Notes: generated by a model from the letters alone, not told the origin. A stretch of 64,000 nucleotides of DNA from JAGPCK01 sp041675505 (GCA_041675505.1 JBAYTR010000009.1:141310-205309); one strand, 5' to 3'; shown: positions 5,617-16,200, counted from the stretch's first letter. Translations and numbers: made by a program.

Positions 5617-7095
5617 GTGAACAAAAAAAGAGTTGTAGTAATAGGAGCAGGTTTTGCCGGTTTGTCTACCGCTTGTTATCTGGCTAAAGCGGGTTACAGG
5701 GTAACGGTGTTGGAAAAAAATGATTCAGCAGGAGGCAGGGCACGCGTTTTTGAATCAAACGGATTTGTATTTGATATGGGCCCCAGTTGGTATTGGATGC
5801 CTGATGTGTTTGAAAAATTCTTTGCTGATTTTGGTAAAAAGGTAAGCGACTATTATCAACTCTTGAGACTGGATCCATCTTATCGCGTAGTATTCAGTAA
5901 AAATGATGTATGGGATATTCCGGCAGATTACGGTGCCTTCCGCAACATGCTTGATGCCATTGAACCCGGAGCCGCAGTAAAGTGTGATGATTTTCTGAAA
6001 GAAGCAGCCTATAAATATGATGTTGGCGTGAATGATTTAGTTTACCGCCCATCGCAATCCCTTACAGAATTTTTTGACTGGCGTTTGGCCAAAGGGGTTT
6101 TTCGTTTGGATGTGTTTACGTCCATGAGTAAGCATATACGCAAGTATTTTAAAGACCCGCGCATTATTGAACTGATGGAATTCCCCGTTTTGTTTTTAGG
6201 AGCAACACCTCAAAATACTCCCGCCCTCTACAGTTTGATGAACTTTGCCGATATTAAATTGGGTACCTGGTACCCGATGGGGGGCATGCACAACATTGTA
6301 AAAGCCATGCACAGTTTGGCCATTGAACTTGGGGTGAATTTTATATTTGATGAAGCCGCCAAAGGATTTGACATCACCGGAAAGGACGTAATTTCTTTAC
6401 GCACCGATACCAATAAGCTGAATGTGGATGCAGTTGTTGCTGCTGCCGATTACTACCACATTGATCAACATTTATTACCCAAAGAATACAGCAACTACAC
6501 GCCCGAGTATTGGGATAGCAGAGTGATGGCTCCGTCTTCACTTATTTTTTACCTGGGTGTAGACAGGAAACTGAATAACCTGCAACACCACAACTTGTTT
6601 TTTGACGAGGATTTTACACAACATGCCCACCAGATTTATGAAGATCCTGCGTGGCCCGATAAGCCTCTTTTTTATGTGAGTTGCCCTTCCAAAACAGACC
6701 CTTCTGTTGCACCGGAAGGCATGGAGAATTTATTTGTATTGGTGCCTGTTGCTCCTGAACTTAATGATAGCGAAGAAATAAGGGAGAAGTATTACCATAT
6801 GGTGATGGAACGTTTGGAATCCCTAACCGGACAGAACATACGGCAGCACGTAATTTACAAACGCTCTTACGCCCACAATAACTTTGTTCAGGATTACCAC
6901 TCATACAAAGGCAATGCGTATGGTTTAGCCAATACGTTAAAACAAACAGCCATACTAAAACCAAGTCTTAAAAACAAAAAGTTAAATAATCTGTTTTACT
7001 CTGGTCAGCTTACTGTTCCCGGTCCGGGTGTTCCGCCTTCCATCATATCGGGAAAAGTAGTGGCACAGCAGGTTCATCAAATGTTTAATCAATAA
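5617..7095 (+). CDS. crtI: Phytoene desaturase (CrtI type)
   Basis: The 492-residue flavoprotein desaturates phytoene stepwise toward lycopene. The N-terminal dinucleotide-binding motif VVVIGAGFAGLSTACYLAKAG is followed by VTVLEKNDSAGGRAR (residues 29-43) and FDMGPSWYWMPDVF. The C-terminal FAD segment reads NNLFYSGQLTVPGPGVPPSIISGKVV. It starts with GTG, 4 nt after the sigma gene. The usual full length is about 490-500, so it is complete. It is followed within 4 nt by crtB, which makes its substrate. A second CrtI-like enzyme lies at 9125, and this one is the better phytoene desaturase candidate because of its pairing with crtB. Confidence 0.93.
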   Translation: MNKKRVVVIGAGFAGLSTACYLAKAGYRVTVLEKNDSAGGRARVFESNGFVFDMGPSWYWMPDVFEKFFADFGKKVSDYYQLLRLDPSYRVVFSKNDVWDIPADYGAFRNMLDAIEPGAAVKCDDFLKEAAYKYDVGVNDLVYRPSQSLTEFFDWRLAKGVFRLDVFTSMSKHIRKYFKDPRIIELMEFPVLFLGATPQNTPALYSLMNFADIKLGTWYPMGGMHNIVKAMHSLAIELGVNFIFDEAAKGFDITGKDVISLRTDTNKLNVDAVVAAADYYHIDQHLLPKEYSNYTPEYWDSRVMAPSSLIFYLGVDRKLNNLQHHNLFFDEDFTQHAHQIYEDPAWPDKPLFYVSCPSKTDPSVAPEGMENLFVLVPVAPELNDSEEIREKYYHMVMERLESLTGQNIRQHVIYKRSYAHNNFVQDYHSYKGNAYGLANTLKQTAILKPSLKNKKLNNLFYSGQLTVPGPGVPPSIISGKVVAQQVHQMFNQ

Positions 7096-7099
7096 GGCT

Positions 7100-7954
7100 A
7101 TGGAAATTCAACAACACCTCCAACTGTTTGATAAAGTATGTGAAAAATGCAGTCACATCATTACAAGCAGTTACTCTACTTCTTTCAGTTTAGGTATATT
7201 GTGTTTCGACAAAAGATTCAGAGCGCCCATCCGGGATATTTATGGATTCGTTCGTTTTGCGGATGAGATTGTAGATACCTTCCACGGGCACGACAAACAA
7301 AAACTGCTGCATGAGTTTCGTGATGAGGCCTACAAAGCCATCCGCAACGGTATCAGTCTCAATCCGGTTTTGCATTCGTTTCAACTGGTTGTAAATAAAT
7401 ACCGTATTCCGCATGAATTGATTGATGCCTTTCTGTTCAGCATGGAAATGGACTTAACACATGAGAAATACAGAGAAGAGGAGTACAATAAATACATTTT
7501 CGGTTCAGCCGAAGTAGTAGGGTTGATGTGCCTGAGAGTATTTTGTGAAGGGGATGAAGCGAAGTACAACAGTTTGGTGGAACCGGCTAAAAAACTGGGT
7601 GCAGCTTTCCAGAAAATAAATTTCCTCCGCGATTTGAATTCAGATTATTGGGAACGCGGGCGCGTGTATTTTCCTTCAGTAAAAATGAACGAAAACTTTG
7701 ATGCTGCCATGAAACGCACCATTGAAGAAGATATTGCTCGTGATTTTAAATCGGCCCTTGCAGGCATTAAAAGATTGCCAGCAGGTAGCAAACTTGGGGT
7801 GTACATTGCATATATTTATTTTTACGCCTTGTTGGGTAAAATCAAACGCCTCAATCCCGATACGTTATTGAATAAAAGGGTAAGTGTTTCAGGAGCACAA
7901 AAGTTTTACCTGTTTACATTTTCTTATCTGCGCTATCGTTTAAATCTGTTGTAA
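7100..7954 (+). CDS. crtB: Phytoene synthase
   Basis: CrtB joins two geranylgeranyl diphosphates into phytoene. The 284-residue protein has both aspartate-rich sites of the squalene/phytoene synthase fold: DIYGFVRFADEIVDTFHGHD near residue 50 (DEIVD) and KINFLRDLNSDYWERGRVYFP near 175-195 (DLNSD). The middle MEMDLTHEKYREEEYNKYIFGSAEVVGLM segment is also typical. It starts 4 nt after crtI, and its stop overlaps the next ATG by one base (TAATG), so the genes are translationally coupled. Confidence 0.94.
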   Translation: MEIQQHLQLFDKVCEKCSHIITSSYSTSFSLGILCFDKRFRAPIRDIYGFVRFADEIVDTFHGHDKQKLLHEFRDEAYKAIRNGISLNPVLHSFQLVVNKYRIPHELIDAFLFSMEMDLTHEKYREEEYNKYIFGSAEVVGLMCLRVFCEGDEAKYNSLVEPAKKLGAAFQKINFLRDLNSDYWERGRVYFPSVKMNENFDAAMKRTIEEDIARDFKSALAGIKRLPAGSKLGVYIAYIYFYALLGKIKRLNPDTLLNKRVSVSGAQKFYLFTFSYLRYRLNLL

Positions 7955-8481
7955 TGCGCAGCCTTTTTTTACTTATATGTTTATGTGTATTCACCCGAAG
8001 TTATGCGGGTGGAGACGTAGATGTCAACTTTCTGCGGCAAGAGTATTACAAGTGTGTATCAGATGCCGACAGAACCAATACACTTCACCATAAGTTGGTG
8101 GCATTAAAATCAAATAAACCTTTGGTAATTGGTTTTATCGGTGCTTTGGAAGCACTTAAAGCCAAACACGCCTGGAATCCGTACAAAAAAATGGAACATT
8201 TGAATGCGGCCATTGTTACGTTGGATAAAGCAATTAAAGCAGAGCCTGACAATATTGAAATACGCTTTTTACGTTACACCGTGGAGTATTTTGTGCCGTC
8301 TTTTTTGGGCTACAGCAAGCACATCGCTGAAGATAAGCGAGTAATTATTTCCGGCATTCAGCAGCGGAAGTTTACCGCTCAGGAAGTATTTCTGGTAGAA
8401 AATATCATAAAATTTTTCGAAGAGCGTAAGGAATGCAGTGCTTCTGAATTAGTTTTGATGCGAAATGCATTGAAGCACTAA
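7954..8481 (+). CDS. Uncharacterised exported protein embedded in carotenoid operon
   Basis: The 175-residue protein starts with a signal peptide (SLFLLICLCVFTRSYAGG, cleavage probably after SYA). The mature part is helical. Residues 75-105 (HLNAAIVTLDKAIKAEPDNIEIRFLRYTVEYF) look like a single TPR-type helix pair. I recognise no enzyme motif. It overlaps crtB by one base and abuts the lycopene cyclase gene with no spacer, so it is firmly part of the operon. Its role is unknown. A periplasmic helper for pigment handling is only a guess. Confidence 0.8.
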   Translation: MRSLFLLICLCVFTRSYAGGDVDVNFLRQEYYKCVSDADRTNTLHHKLVALKSNKPLVIGFIGALEALKAKHAWNPYKKMEHLNAAIVTLDKAIKAEPDNIEIRFLRYTVEYFVPSFLGYSKHIAEDKRVIISGIQQRKFTAQEVFLVENIIKFFEERKECSASELVLMRNALKH

Positions 8482-9156
8482 ATGTACACGTATCTTTTAA
8501 TTAATTTTTTCACGCTACTTTTCCCCGTACTTTTCTCATTTGAGAAAAAGGTGAGGTTTGTTACTCTGTGGCGTTTTGTGTGGCCGGCCATCATCACGTC
8601 CCTGCTTATTTTTGTGGTGTGGGATCACTTCTTCACCATTTGGGAGGTATGGGGCTTTAATCCGAAGTATATTTCAGGAATACTATTGTGGGCATTACCG
8701 CTGGAGGAAATTTTGTTTTTTATTACCGTACCTTTTGCCTGCCTGTTTCTCTATGCTGTACTGAATTTTGTGGTAAAAAAAGACATCCTTAAATGGGTAG
8801 CACGCCCGTTGGGTATAGTGCTTATGCTGTTGTGCATCTGGCTTATTTTTCAGTACCCCGATAAATTGTATACATCGGTTGCAGCGCTTTTTGCTGTCAC
8901 CTTGCTCAGTTGGCACCACGTGTTTTTTCCAAAGCCCTGGTTGGGCCGATTCTGGCTCACTTACATCGTGTGTTGTATTCCTTTCTTTGTTGTGAACGGA
9001 ATTTTAACTTCGTTGCCGGTGGTAACCTACAACAGTGAATTTATTTTGGGCATTCGGCTGTATACTATTCCTGTGGAAGACTTAATATACCAACTTGATT
9101 TGCTGCTGTTAAATGTAACACTGTATGAAAAGCAGAAAACGTATCAAAGAGGATAA
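8482..9156 (+). CDS. crtYcd: Lycopene beta-cyclase, fused CrtYc-CrtYd (CarR) type
   Basis: This membrane protein of 224 residues contains two copies of the lycopene cyclase domain. The first has WALPLEEILFFITVPFACLFLYAVLN, the second YTIPVEDLIYQLDLLLLNVTLYE. The PLEE and PVEDL acidic motifs at the start of a helix mark each copy. About six to seven hydrophobic segments are visible. Actinobacteria encode the halves separately; the fused form is known from Bacteroidota, archaea and fungi. It cyclises one or both ends of lycopene to beta-rings. The gene abuts the exported protein and overlaps the next desaturase gene by 32 nt. Confidence 0.88.
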   Translation: MYTYLLINFFTLLFPVLFSFEKKVRFVTLWRFVWPAIITSLLIFVVWDHFFTIWEVWGFNPKYISGILLWALPLEEILFFITVPFACLFLYAVLNFVVKKDILKWVARPLGIVLMLLCIWLIFQYPDKLYTSVAALFAVTLLSWHHVFFPKPWLGRFWLTYIVCCIPFFVVNGILTSLPVVTYNSEFILGIRLYTIPVEDLIYQLDLLLLNVTLYEKQKTYQRG

Positions 9157-10618
9157 AGCGGTTGTAATCGGAGCGGGATTAGCCGGCTTGGCTGCCGCTA
9201 TTCGCTTGCGCGCCAAAGGGTATCAGGTAACTTTGATTGAGGCTTCGGCCCATCCGGGAGGAAAGGCAGGGGAGTTGAGCAAAAACGGTTTTCGTTTTGA
9301 TACCGGCCCTTCACTTTTTACACTGCCTGAACTGGTAGATGAGTTGTTTGTACTGCACGGAAAAAATCCCAGAGAATATTTCTCCTACCAGAGTTTGCCC
9401 TACAGCTGCAAATATTTTTATGAGGACGGCACCGTTATCAATGGCCATCAGGATGCTATTGCTTTTGCGGAGGAAGTTGCTTCTAAAACAAATGACACCA
9501 AAGAAAGTGTGCTGAAATTTCTGAGGTACAGTGCCCGCATTTACGACCTTACGTCCAATGTGTTTATATTTAATTCGCTGCACCGTTTTAAAACCTACCT
9601 TACCTCTGATGCCTTTCATGCGTTTTTTAATCTTCGGAAACTCGACACGTTTCGCACCATGAACAAGGCCATTCGCAGGTTTTTTAAAGATGAGCACACT
9701 ATTCAATTGTTTAACCGTTACGCAACATACAACGGCTCCAATCCTTACAAGGCTCCTGCTACTTTAAATGTTATTCCTCACCTGGAGCACAACACCGGTA
9801 CCTGGTTTCCCAAAGGAGGTATTTACACTATTCCTAAAGCTCTGGAAAGTTTGGCCCGCCATGTGGGCGTACGTATTCTTTACAATGCTCCTGCAAAAGC
9901 TATACATACTTCAAAAGGCAAGGTAGTTTCAGTAGAAGTGAATGATGATAACCTGCCGGCTGATGTAGTGGTGAGTAATGTAGATGTGTACAAAACATAC
10001 CGGCATTTACTTAGTGAAGAAAAGCAACCGGAAAAACTTTTGCAGCAGGAAAAATCTACCTCGGCAATTATTTTTTACTGGGGCATGAAAGCCCGTTTCC
10101 CCGATGTGGAAGTACACAACATTTTATTCAGCACACAGTATGAAAAAGAGTTTGCTGCTATGCATAGCGGGGAAATTTTAGACGACCCTACGGTTTACAT
10201 TTATGTGAGTTCTAAAGTTGAAGCAACGGATGCTCCTTCAGGGCAGGAGAACTGGTTTGTGATGATTAATGCACCACATAACCGTGGACAGAATTGGGAC
10301 GAATACATAGCTGAAGCACGTAAAAATATTCAGGATAAAATACAACGCACATTGGGCATTGCAGTGAGTGATTACATTGTGTGTGAAGAAGTGCTGGATC
10401 CACGAGGTATTGAACTGAATACCGGCTCTCATTTGGGTGCATTGTACGGCAATGCTTCCAACAGTAAGTATGCGGCTTTTATGCGTCATGCCAATTTCAG
10501 TTCGCACATTGAAGGCTTGTATTTTTGCGGTGGCAGCGTGCACCCGGGCGGAGGTATTCCACTTGTACTGGCATCAGCAAAAATTGTGGCAGATATGATT
10601 GATGAGGACAACAAATGA
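9125..10618 (+). CDS. crtD: CrtI-family carotenoid desaturase (CrtD-like)
   Basis: The 497-residue protein carries the FAD motif AVVIGAGLAGLAAAIRLRAKG, then VTLIEASAHPGGKAG and FDTGPSLFTLPELV. The C-terminus reads GLYFCGGSVHPGGGIPLVLASAKIVADM. The GGSVHPGGGIP ending is typical of the CrtD branch (1-hydroxycarotenoid 3,4-desaturase) rather than of phytoene desaturase. A CrtD needs a 1,2-hydratase (CrtC/CruF) to make its substrate, and none is visible here, so the reaction is uncertain. It overlaps crtYcd by 32 nt and the acyltransferase gene by 4 nt (ATGA). Confidence 0.75.
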   Translation: MKSRKRIKEDKAVVIGAGLAGLAAAIRLRAKGYQVTLIEASAHPGGKAGELSKNGFRFDTGPSLFTLPELVDELFVLHGKNPREYFSYQSLPYSCKYFYEDGTVINGHQDAIAFAEEVASKTNDTKESVLKFLRYSARIYDLTSNVFIFNSLHRFKTYLTSDAFHAFFNLRKLDTFRTMNKAIRRFFKDEHTIQLFNRYATYNGSNPYKAPATLNVIPHLEHNTGTWFPKGGIYTIPKALESLARHVGVRILYNAPAKAIHTSKGKVVSVEVNDDNLPADVVVSNVDVYKTYRHLLSEEKQPEKLLQQEKSTSAIIFYWGMKARFPDVEVHNILFSTQYEKEFAAMHSGEILDDPTVYIYVSSKVEATDAPSGQENWFVMINAPHNRGQNWDEYIAEARKNIQDKIQRTLGIAVSDYIVCEEVLDPRGIELNTGSHLGALYGNASNSKYAAFMRHANFSSHIEGLYFCGGSVHPGGGIPLVLASAKIVADMIDEDNK

Positions 10619-11223
10619 TTACAACCCGTCACCATTCTTTAGCCCGATTACTTTTTGCTCCTTACCTCCGTTATCTTTTTCGTAAGCATTTCCATCGGTT
10701 AAATATTCCTGTCTCAGTTGAGGGATTGGAGCAAGGCAAGAGTGTATTGTTAATTGCTAATCACTTTAGCTGGTGGGACGGTTTTTTCTGGTACCAGGCG
10801 AATAAATTTGTGTTTCGCAAAAACTTTCACATCATGATGCTGGAAGAACAGCTGGAACGTTTTTGGTTTTTCAAATACCTGGGTGCTTTTTCGGTGAAAA
10901 AAAACTCGCGCTCGGTGTTGGAGTCATTAGATTATGCTGCGAATTTGTTGGAGCATCCCGATAACTTGGTTGTAATTTTTCCGCAGGGTGAAATTGAAGT
11001 GCACTGGATACGCCAGATGAACATGGGCAAAGGAGCAGAGCACATTTGGAAGAAAGCACAGGCTAAAGCTCAGTTAGTTTACGGAGTGGTGTTAACGCAC
11101 TTCGGCTCGCAGCCAAAACCTACGGCAACATTTTATTTGCAACCTGCGCAAGGTTGTGCTGCCTTTGCCGACTATTACCAAAAAGTGTTGCAACAAGCAG
11201 AAACGGATTTACGGGAAGAGTAA
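10615..11223 (+). CDS. PlsC-type 1-acylglycerol-3-phosphate acyltransferase family protein
   Basis: The 202-residue protein has the acyltransferase block I LLIANHFSWWDGFFW (NH-x4-D catalytic pair, residues 45-55), a middle KYLGAFSVKKNSRSVLESLDYA and VVIFPQGEIE near residue 125 (block III, FPxGE). It starts inside the desaturase stop codon (ATGA) and ends the carotenoid operon. Acyltransferases at this place in Bacteroidota clusters suggest acylation of a carotenoid or its glycoside, but the substrate could equally be a membrane lipid. Only 6 nt separate its stop from that of the convergent DUF502 gene, and no clear terminator lies between them. Confidence 0.85.
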   Translation: MITTRHHSLARLLFAPYLRYLFRKHFHRLNIPVSVEGLEQGKSVLLIANHFSWWDGFFWYQANKFVFRKNFHIMMLEEQLERFWFFKYLGAFSVKKNSRSVLESLDYAANLLEHPDNLVVIFPQGEIEVHWIRQMNMGKGAEHIWKKAQAKAQLVYGVVLTHFGSQPKPTATFYLQPAQGCAAFADYYQKVLQQAETDLREE

Positions 11224-11229
11224 GCCTGA

Positions 11230-11850
11230 TTATTTTGTTGTAGTAGTTTGCCCGAGCTCAGTAACTCCACCCGATACAATAAATTTCATGAGATCAGCAG
11301 AGTTGGCGGTGATGGGTTTTACTTTGTCTTTGGGTACCACGTACATTTCACCCGTAAGTGCATAAGAGAGCGGAAAGTACACCGCGATGTAATCTTCAAT
11401 GCCTAACTTAGTTAAATCCTTTTGAGTAATAAAACCCAGTTTGCATACACCTGAACTGCTCACTTCCACCATCACGGCTTCAGTAAACTTTTTCTTATCT
11501 CCTACAAAGGCTTCGATAAAATCTTTTACAAAAGTGTAAACAATCTTAATGAATGGTACTTTAGAGAGTAAATCATCCAGCAGGTCGAGCAGGTTGCTGA
11601 ACATTAACTTGCTTCCTACAAAACCTAAAATTGTAATCACAGCCACCATAATCAATATACCCATGCCGGGTATATCGATATGAATCATGCTGTCAACAGT
11701 GGTATCTACCCAAATAATGGCAGAACTCAGTACCAGATAGGTGAGGGCCAACGGAACAATAATGAGTAAGCCCTTAATAAAGTAGTTAACCAGTATACGA
11801 AAACGACTGCGTGCTGAACGTTGCAGGTTTTCTTTTTCAAATTGCATCAT
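11230..11850 (-). CDS. DUF502 membrane protein
   Basis: The protein has 206 residues with two hydrophobic spans near the N-terminus (GLLIIVPLALTYLVLSSAIIW and GILIMVAVITILGFVGS). The soluble part has the DUF502 hallmarks DDLLSKVPFIKIVYTFVKDFIEAF, VMVEVSSSGVCKLGFIT and VYFPLSYALTGEMYVVPKDKVKPI. The function of the family is not established. Its ATG overlaps the purD stop (4 nt), so it is translated with purD although no functional link is known. Confidence 0.88.
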   Translation of the reverse strand: MMQFEKENLQRSARSRFRILVNYFIKGLLIIVPLALTYLVLSSAIIWVDTTVDSMIHIDIPGMGILIMVAVITILGFVGSKLMFSNLLDLLDDLLSKVPFIKIVYTFVKDFIEAFVGDKKKFTEAVMVEVSSSGVCKLGFITQKDLTKLGIEDYIAVYFPLSYALTGEMYVVPKDKVKPITANSADLMKFIVSGGVTELGQTTTTK

Positions 11851-13136
11851 GAGCCGGAAGATTTAAATTCATAGCCGATATCGGTACGGTAATATTTACC
11901 TTCAAATTCAATTTTTGCAGCGTTGGTGAGAGAGTTGTTTAATGCTTCTTCGAGATTTTTTCCGTAGGAAGTTACAGCTAAAATCCGCCCTCCATTGGTA
12001 ACAATTTCACCCGTGTTATTTTGGATGGTGCCGGCATGAAAGAGCATGGAGTTTTCGCAACGTTCAAAACCACTCATCACTTTCCCTTTTTCATACTCAC
12101 CCGGGTATCCTGCGGCCACCAGCATTACTGTAGTGGCACATCTTTCATCCGTTATTAACTCTTGGGTATGCAGTTGTTTATTTCCGCAAGCCACAAACAA
12201 ATCCACTAAATCATTTTTGATGCGGGGCAGTACAACTTCTGTTTCAGGGTCGCCCATGCGGCAATTGTATTCAATCACTATGGGTTCGCCACCCACGTTC
12301 ATCAATCCGATAAAAATAAATCCTACGTAGTCTATGCCCTCTTGTTGAAGTCCTTTTAACGTGGGGAGGGTAACCTGTTCAGTAACTTTTTTCAGAAAAT
12401 TTTCATCAGCAAACGGAACTGGGGAAACAGCTCCCATGCCACCGGTGTTGGGGCCGGTATCACCTACACCAATGCGTTTGTAATCTTTGGCTGAGGGTAG
12501 CGTAACAAAACTTTTTCCATCGGTAAGCACAAAAACAGAGAGTTCAATGCCATCCAGAAATTGTTCTACCAAAACCTTTTTACTGGCATCGCCAAAACGG
12601 GCTTCCTGAATAAAGGAAGTAAACTCCTGAATGGCCTCTTCGCGGCTTCCGCAAATAACTACTCCCTTGCCGGCTGCCAGTCCGTCAGCCTTTAGTACGA
12701 TGGGTAGACTGTGGTTGTTCAGATAATCAATACCTTGTGTAAACGAATCGGCATCAAAAGTTTTGGCAGTTGCAGTAGGAACTCCGTATTTCACCATGAA
12801 CTGCTTGGAAAAGTCTTTACTTCCTTCCAGTTGTGCACCCTGAGCATCCGGACCTATAAACGGTATGTTTCTGAGGTCATTCTCAGCGGCAAAGCTATCG
12901 CGCAATCCTTTTACCAAAGGTTCTTCGGGGCCCACTATAACCAGGCCTATGTTTTTTTCACGACAAAGATTTTTTAACCCTTGCTGGTCATTGACTGAAA
13001 TATTGACATTAGTGCCGCACAAAGCAGTTCCGGCATTGCCCGGGGCGATGAAAAGTTGTTCACATTTAGGGCTTTGTGTAAGTTTCCAGGCAAACGCGTG
13101 TTCCCTGCCTCCGGAGCCAATCAGTAGTATGTTCAT
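11847..13136 (-). CDS. purD: Phosphoribosylamine-glycine ligase
   Basis: PurD joins glycine to 5-phosphoribosylamine with ATP to form GAR, the second step of purine synthesis. The 429-residue protein starts MNILLIGSGGREHAFAWKL. It has the ATP-grasp features LPIVLKADGLAAGKGVVIC, VLVEQFLDGIELSVFVLTDG, GDTGPNTGGMGAVSPVPF and EYNCRMGDPETEVVLPRI with the metal-binding residues. Length is normal. TACTTTTG, the reverse complement of 13179-13186, is a good -7 element about 43 nt before the start, but I see no clear -33 partner. Confidence 0.97.
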   Translation of the reverse strand: MNILLIGSGGREHAFAWKLTQSPKCEQLFIAPGNAGTALCGTNVNISVNDQQGLKNLCREKNIGLVIVGPEEPLVKGLRDSFAAENDLRNIPFIGPDAQGAQLEGSKDFSKQFMVKYGVPTATAKTFDADSFTQGIDYLNNHSLPIVLKADGLAAGKGVVICGSREEAIQEFTSFIQEARFGDASKKVLVEQFLDGIELSVFVLTDGKSFVTLPSAKDYKRIGVGDTGPNTGGMGAVSPVPFADENFLKKVTEQVTLPTLKGLQQEGIDYVGFIFIGLMNVGGEPIVIEYNCRMGDPETEVVLPRIKNDLVDLFVACGNKQLHTQELITDERCATTVMLVAAGYPGEYEKGKVMSGFERCENSMLFHAGTIQNNTGEIVTNGGRILAVTSYGKNLEEALNNSLTNAAKIEFEGKYYRTDIGYEFKSSGS

Positions 13137-13260
13137 GCCTTTTTGTGCTTGGTAAGGTTATTGACTATCAACAAGGCACAAAAGTAGCAATACAGGGAAA
13201 GTATTTTTATATTATTTTTACAGCCTTACAAAAAAGATTAAGCGAGATATATAGCGCATC

Positions 13261-16200
13261 ATGTTAAATTACATCGTACAAGGATTATCCAGAATTTTCG
13301 GCAACAAGTCAGATCGTGACGTAAAAGAAGTGCAACCTGTCGTGGAGCAGATTAATGCTCACTTTGCAACTTACAACACATTAACCAATGATGAATTACG
13401 CGGGAAAACGCTCGAGTTCAGGGCACGTATCAAAGAGTCTTTATCAAAAATAGATAGTGACATAGCTGCGTTGAACGGGCAGTTGCAGGCCGACCCCGAA
13501 ATGGACCTGGGCAAGAAAGAAGACCTATATAAACAGGTTGATAAATTAAAGAAAACCCGTGATGAGGAACTGGAGGTTGTGCTAAAGGATCTGTTGCCTG
13601 AAGCTTTTGCTGTGGTAAAAGAAACAGCCCGTAGGTTAACCGAAAACACAATACTTGAAGTTACAGCTACTGATTTTGATAAAAACCTTGCCGCTGCTCG
13701 CAAAAGTTTTGTGAGTATACAAGGTGATAAAGCACTTTGGAAAAACTCCTGGGATGCTGCCGGTACGGAAGTGGTGTGGAACATGGTACACTACGATGTA
13801 CAACTCATTGGTGGTATTGTATTGCACTCCGGTAAAATATCTGAGATGGCTACCGGTGAAGGAAAAACACTGGTGTCTACCTTGCCTGCTTACCTCAATG
13901 CACTTGCAGGACTCGGGGTTCACATAGTAACTGTAAACGATTACCTGGCCCGTAGGGACTGTGAATGGAACGGACCACTGTTTCAGTTTCACGGTATAAG
14001 TGTTGATTGTATTGATTACCATCAGCCCAATTCACCACAACGCAGGCAGGCTTATTTAGCTGATATCACCTACGGAACAAATAACGAATTCGGTTTCGAT
14101 TACCTGCGTGATAACATGGCGCGCGATCCGGAAGATTTGGTTCAGCGTAAACATCATTTTGCTATGGTGGATGAGGTGGATTCTGTATTGGTGGATGATG
14201 CCCGTACGCCTTTAATTATTTCAGGTCCGGTACCCAAGGGTGATGATCAGATGTTCCATATCCTGAAACCACGTATTGAACGTTTGGTGGATATGCAGAA
14301 ACGTTACATCAACACCGCTTTAACCGATGCTAAAAAACTGATTGAATCAGGCAATGATACCGATGGAGGTATGGCCCTGTTACGTGCTTACCGTGGTTTG
14401 CCTAAAAATAAAGCCTTGATTAAATACCTGGGAGAATCAGGTGTGAAAGCCGTTTTGCAAAAAACTGAAAACTTCTACATGCAGGATCAGCAAAAGGAAA
14501 TGCATAAGGTAGATGCAGAATTGTTTTTTGTAATTGATGAAAAAAATAACTCCATTGAACTAACTGAAAAAGGCATTGAAACCATTACCAGCAACGGTGA
14601 GGATCCTGCGTTTTTCATTATGCCCGATGTAGGATCAGAAATAGCCGAAATAGAACGCGCCAACCTGAATGAAGAAGATAAACGCAATCGCAAGGATGAA
14701 CTGATGCGCGACTTTGCAGTGAAGTCAGAACGTATTCATACACTGCAGCAATTACTTAAAGCCTATACCTTATTTGAAGCAGATGTGGAATACATTGTTC
14801 AGGATGGTAAGGTGAAGATTGTTGATGAACAAACAGGTCGTATATTGGATGGCAGACGCTACAGTGACGGATTGCACCAGGCCATTGAAGCCAAAGAAAA
14901 TGTAAAAGTAGAAGCGGCTACGCAAACGTATGCCACGGTTACTTTACAAAACTTCTTCCGTATGTACCACAAACTTGCCGGTATGACCGGTACAGCGGAA
15001 ACAGAAGCAGGTGAACTTTGGGAAATATACAAACTGGACGTGGTGGTTATTCCCACCAACCGCAACATCATTCGTAAGGATGAAGACGATAAGATATACA
15101 AAACCAAGCGGGAGAAATACAATGCCGTTATTGACGAGATTGTTGCCTTAACAGAAAAGGGGCGCCCGGTATTGGTGGGTACTACTTCGGTGGAAGTGTC
15201 AGAATTGTTAAGTCGTATGTTGAATTTGCGTAAGCTTAAACACAATGTATTGAATGCAAAACAACACCAACGTGAAGCTGATATCGTAGCGGAAGCCGGG
15301 CAAGCCGGAACAGTTACCATAGCCACCAACATGGCCGGTCGTGGTACAGATATTAAACTTGGAGCAGGAGTAAAAGAAGCCGGAGGATTGGCCATCATTG
15401 GTACTGAACGTCACGAGTCGCGAAGGGTTGACAGGCAGTTGCGAGGTCGTTCAGGTCGTCAGGGTGATCCGGGTTCATCTCAGTTCTTTGTTTCACTGGA
15501 AGATGATTTGATGCGTTTGTTTGGTTCAGAGCGTATTTCGAAAGTAATGGACCGCATAGGTTTGCAGGAAGGGGAGGTGATTCAACACTCACTTATCACC
15601 AAGAACATTGAACGCGCACAAAAGAAAGTAGAGCAGAATAACTTCGGCATTCGTAAACGTTTGCTGGAATACGATGACGTGATGAACTCACAGCGTGAGG
15701 TGATTTACACCAAACGTAGAAATGCTCTGTTCGGAGATAAACTGGCATTGGACATCAACAACATGTTGTATGATTTGTGCGAGGAGTTGGTAACGGAATT
15801 TGCTTCCTATACCGAATTCAAAATGGAAATACTCCGTTTGATGGCCTACGAAATCAAAATGACAGAAGCGGAGTTCAGCAAAGGTAAACCTGAGCAACTT
15901 GTTCAGCAGTTGTTTGATGAATTACTGGAGCAATACCACCACAAGAGCAATCACATTGCTGAAATGGCCTTCCCGGTGGTGAAAGAAGTATTTGAAAACC
16001 GCGGCAGCCAGATTCAGTTTTTAGGTGTTCCGTTTTCTGATGGGGTGCGCAACCTGCAAATGGGCGTGGACCTGAAGAAAGCGTATGATTCCAAAGGAAA
16101 AGAAATTATTCATGCCTTTGAAAAGTTTGTTTCTTTAGCACTGATAGATGATGAGTGGAAAGAGCATTTGCGTGAAATGGATGACTTGAAACAATCAGTT

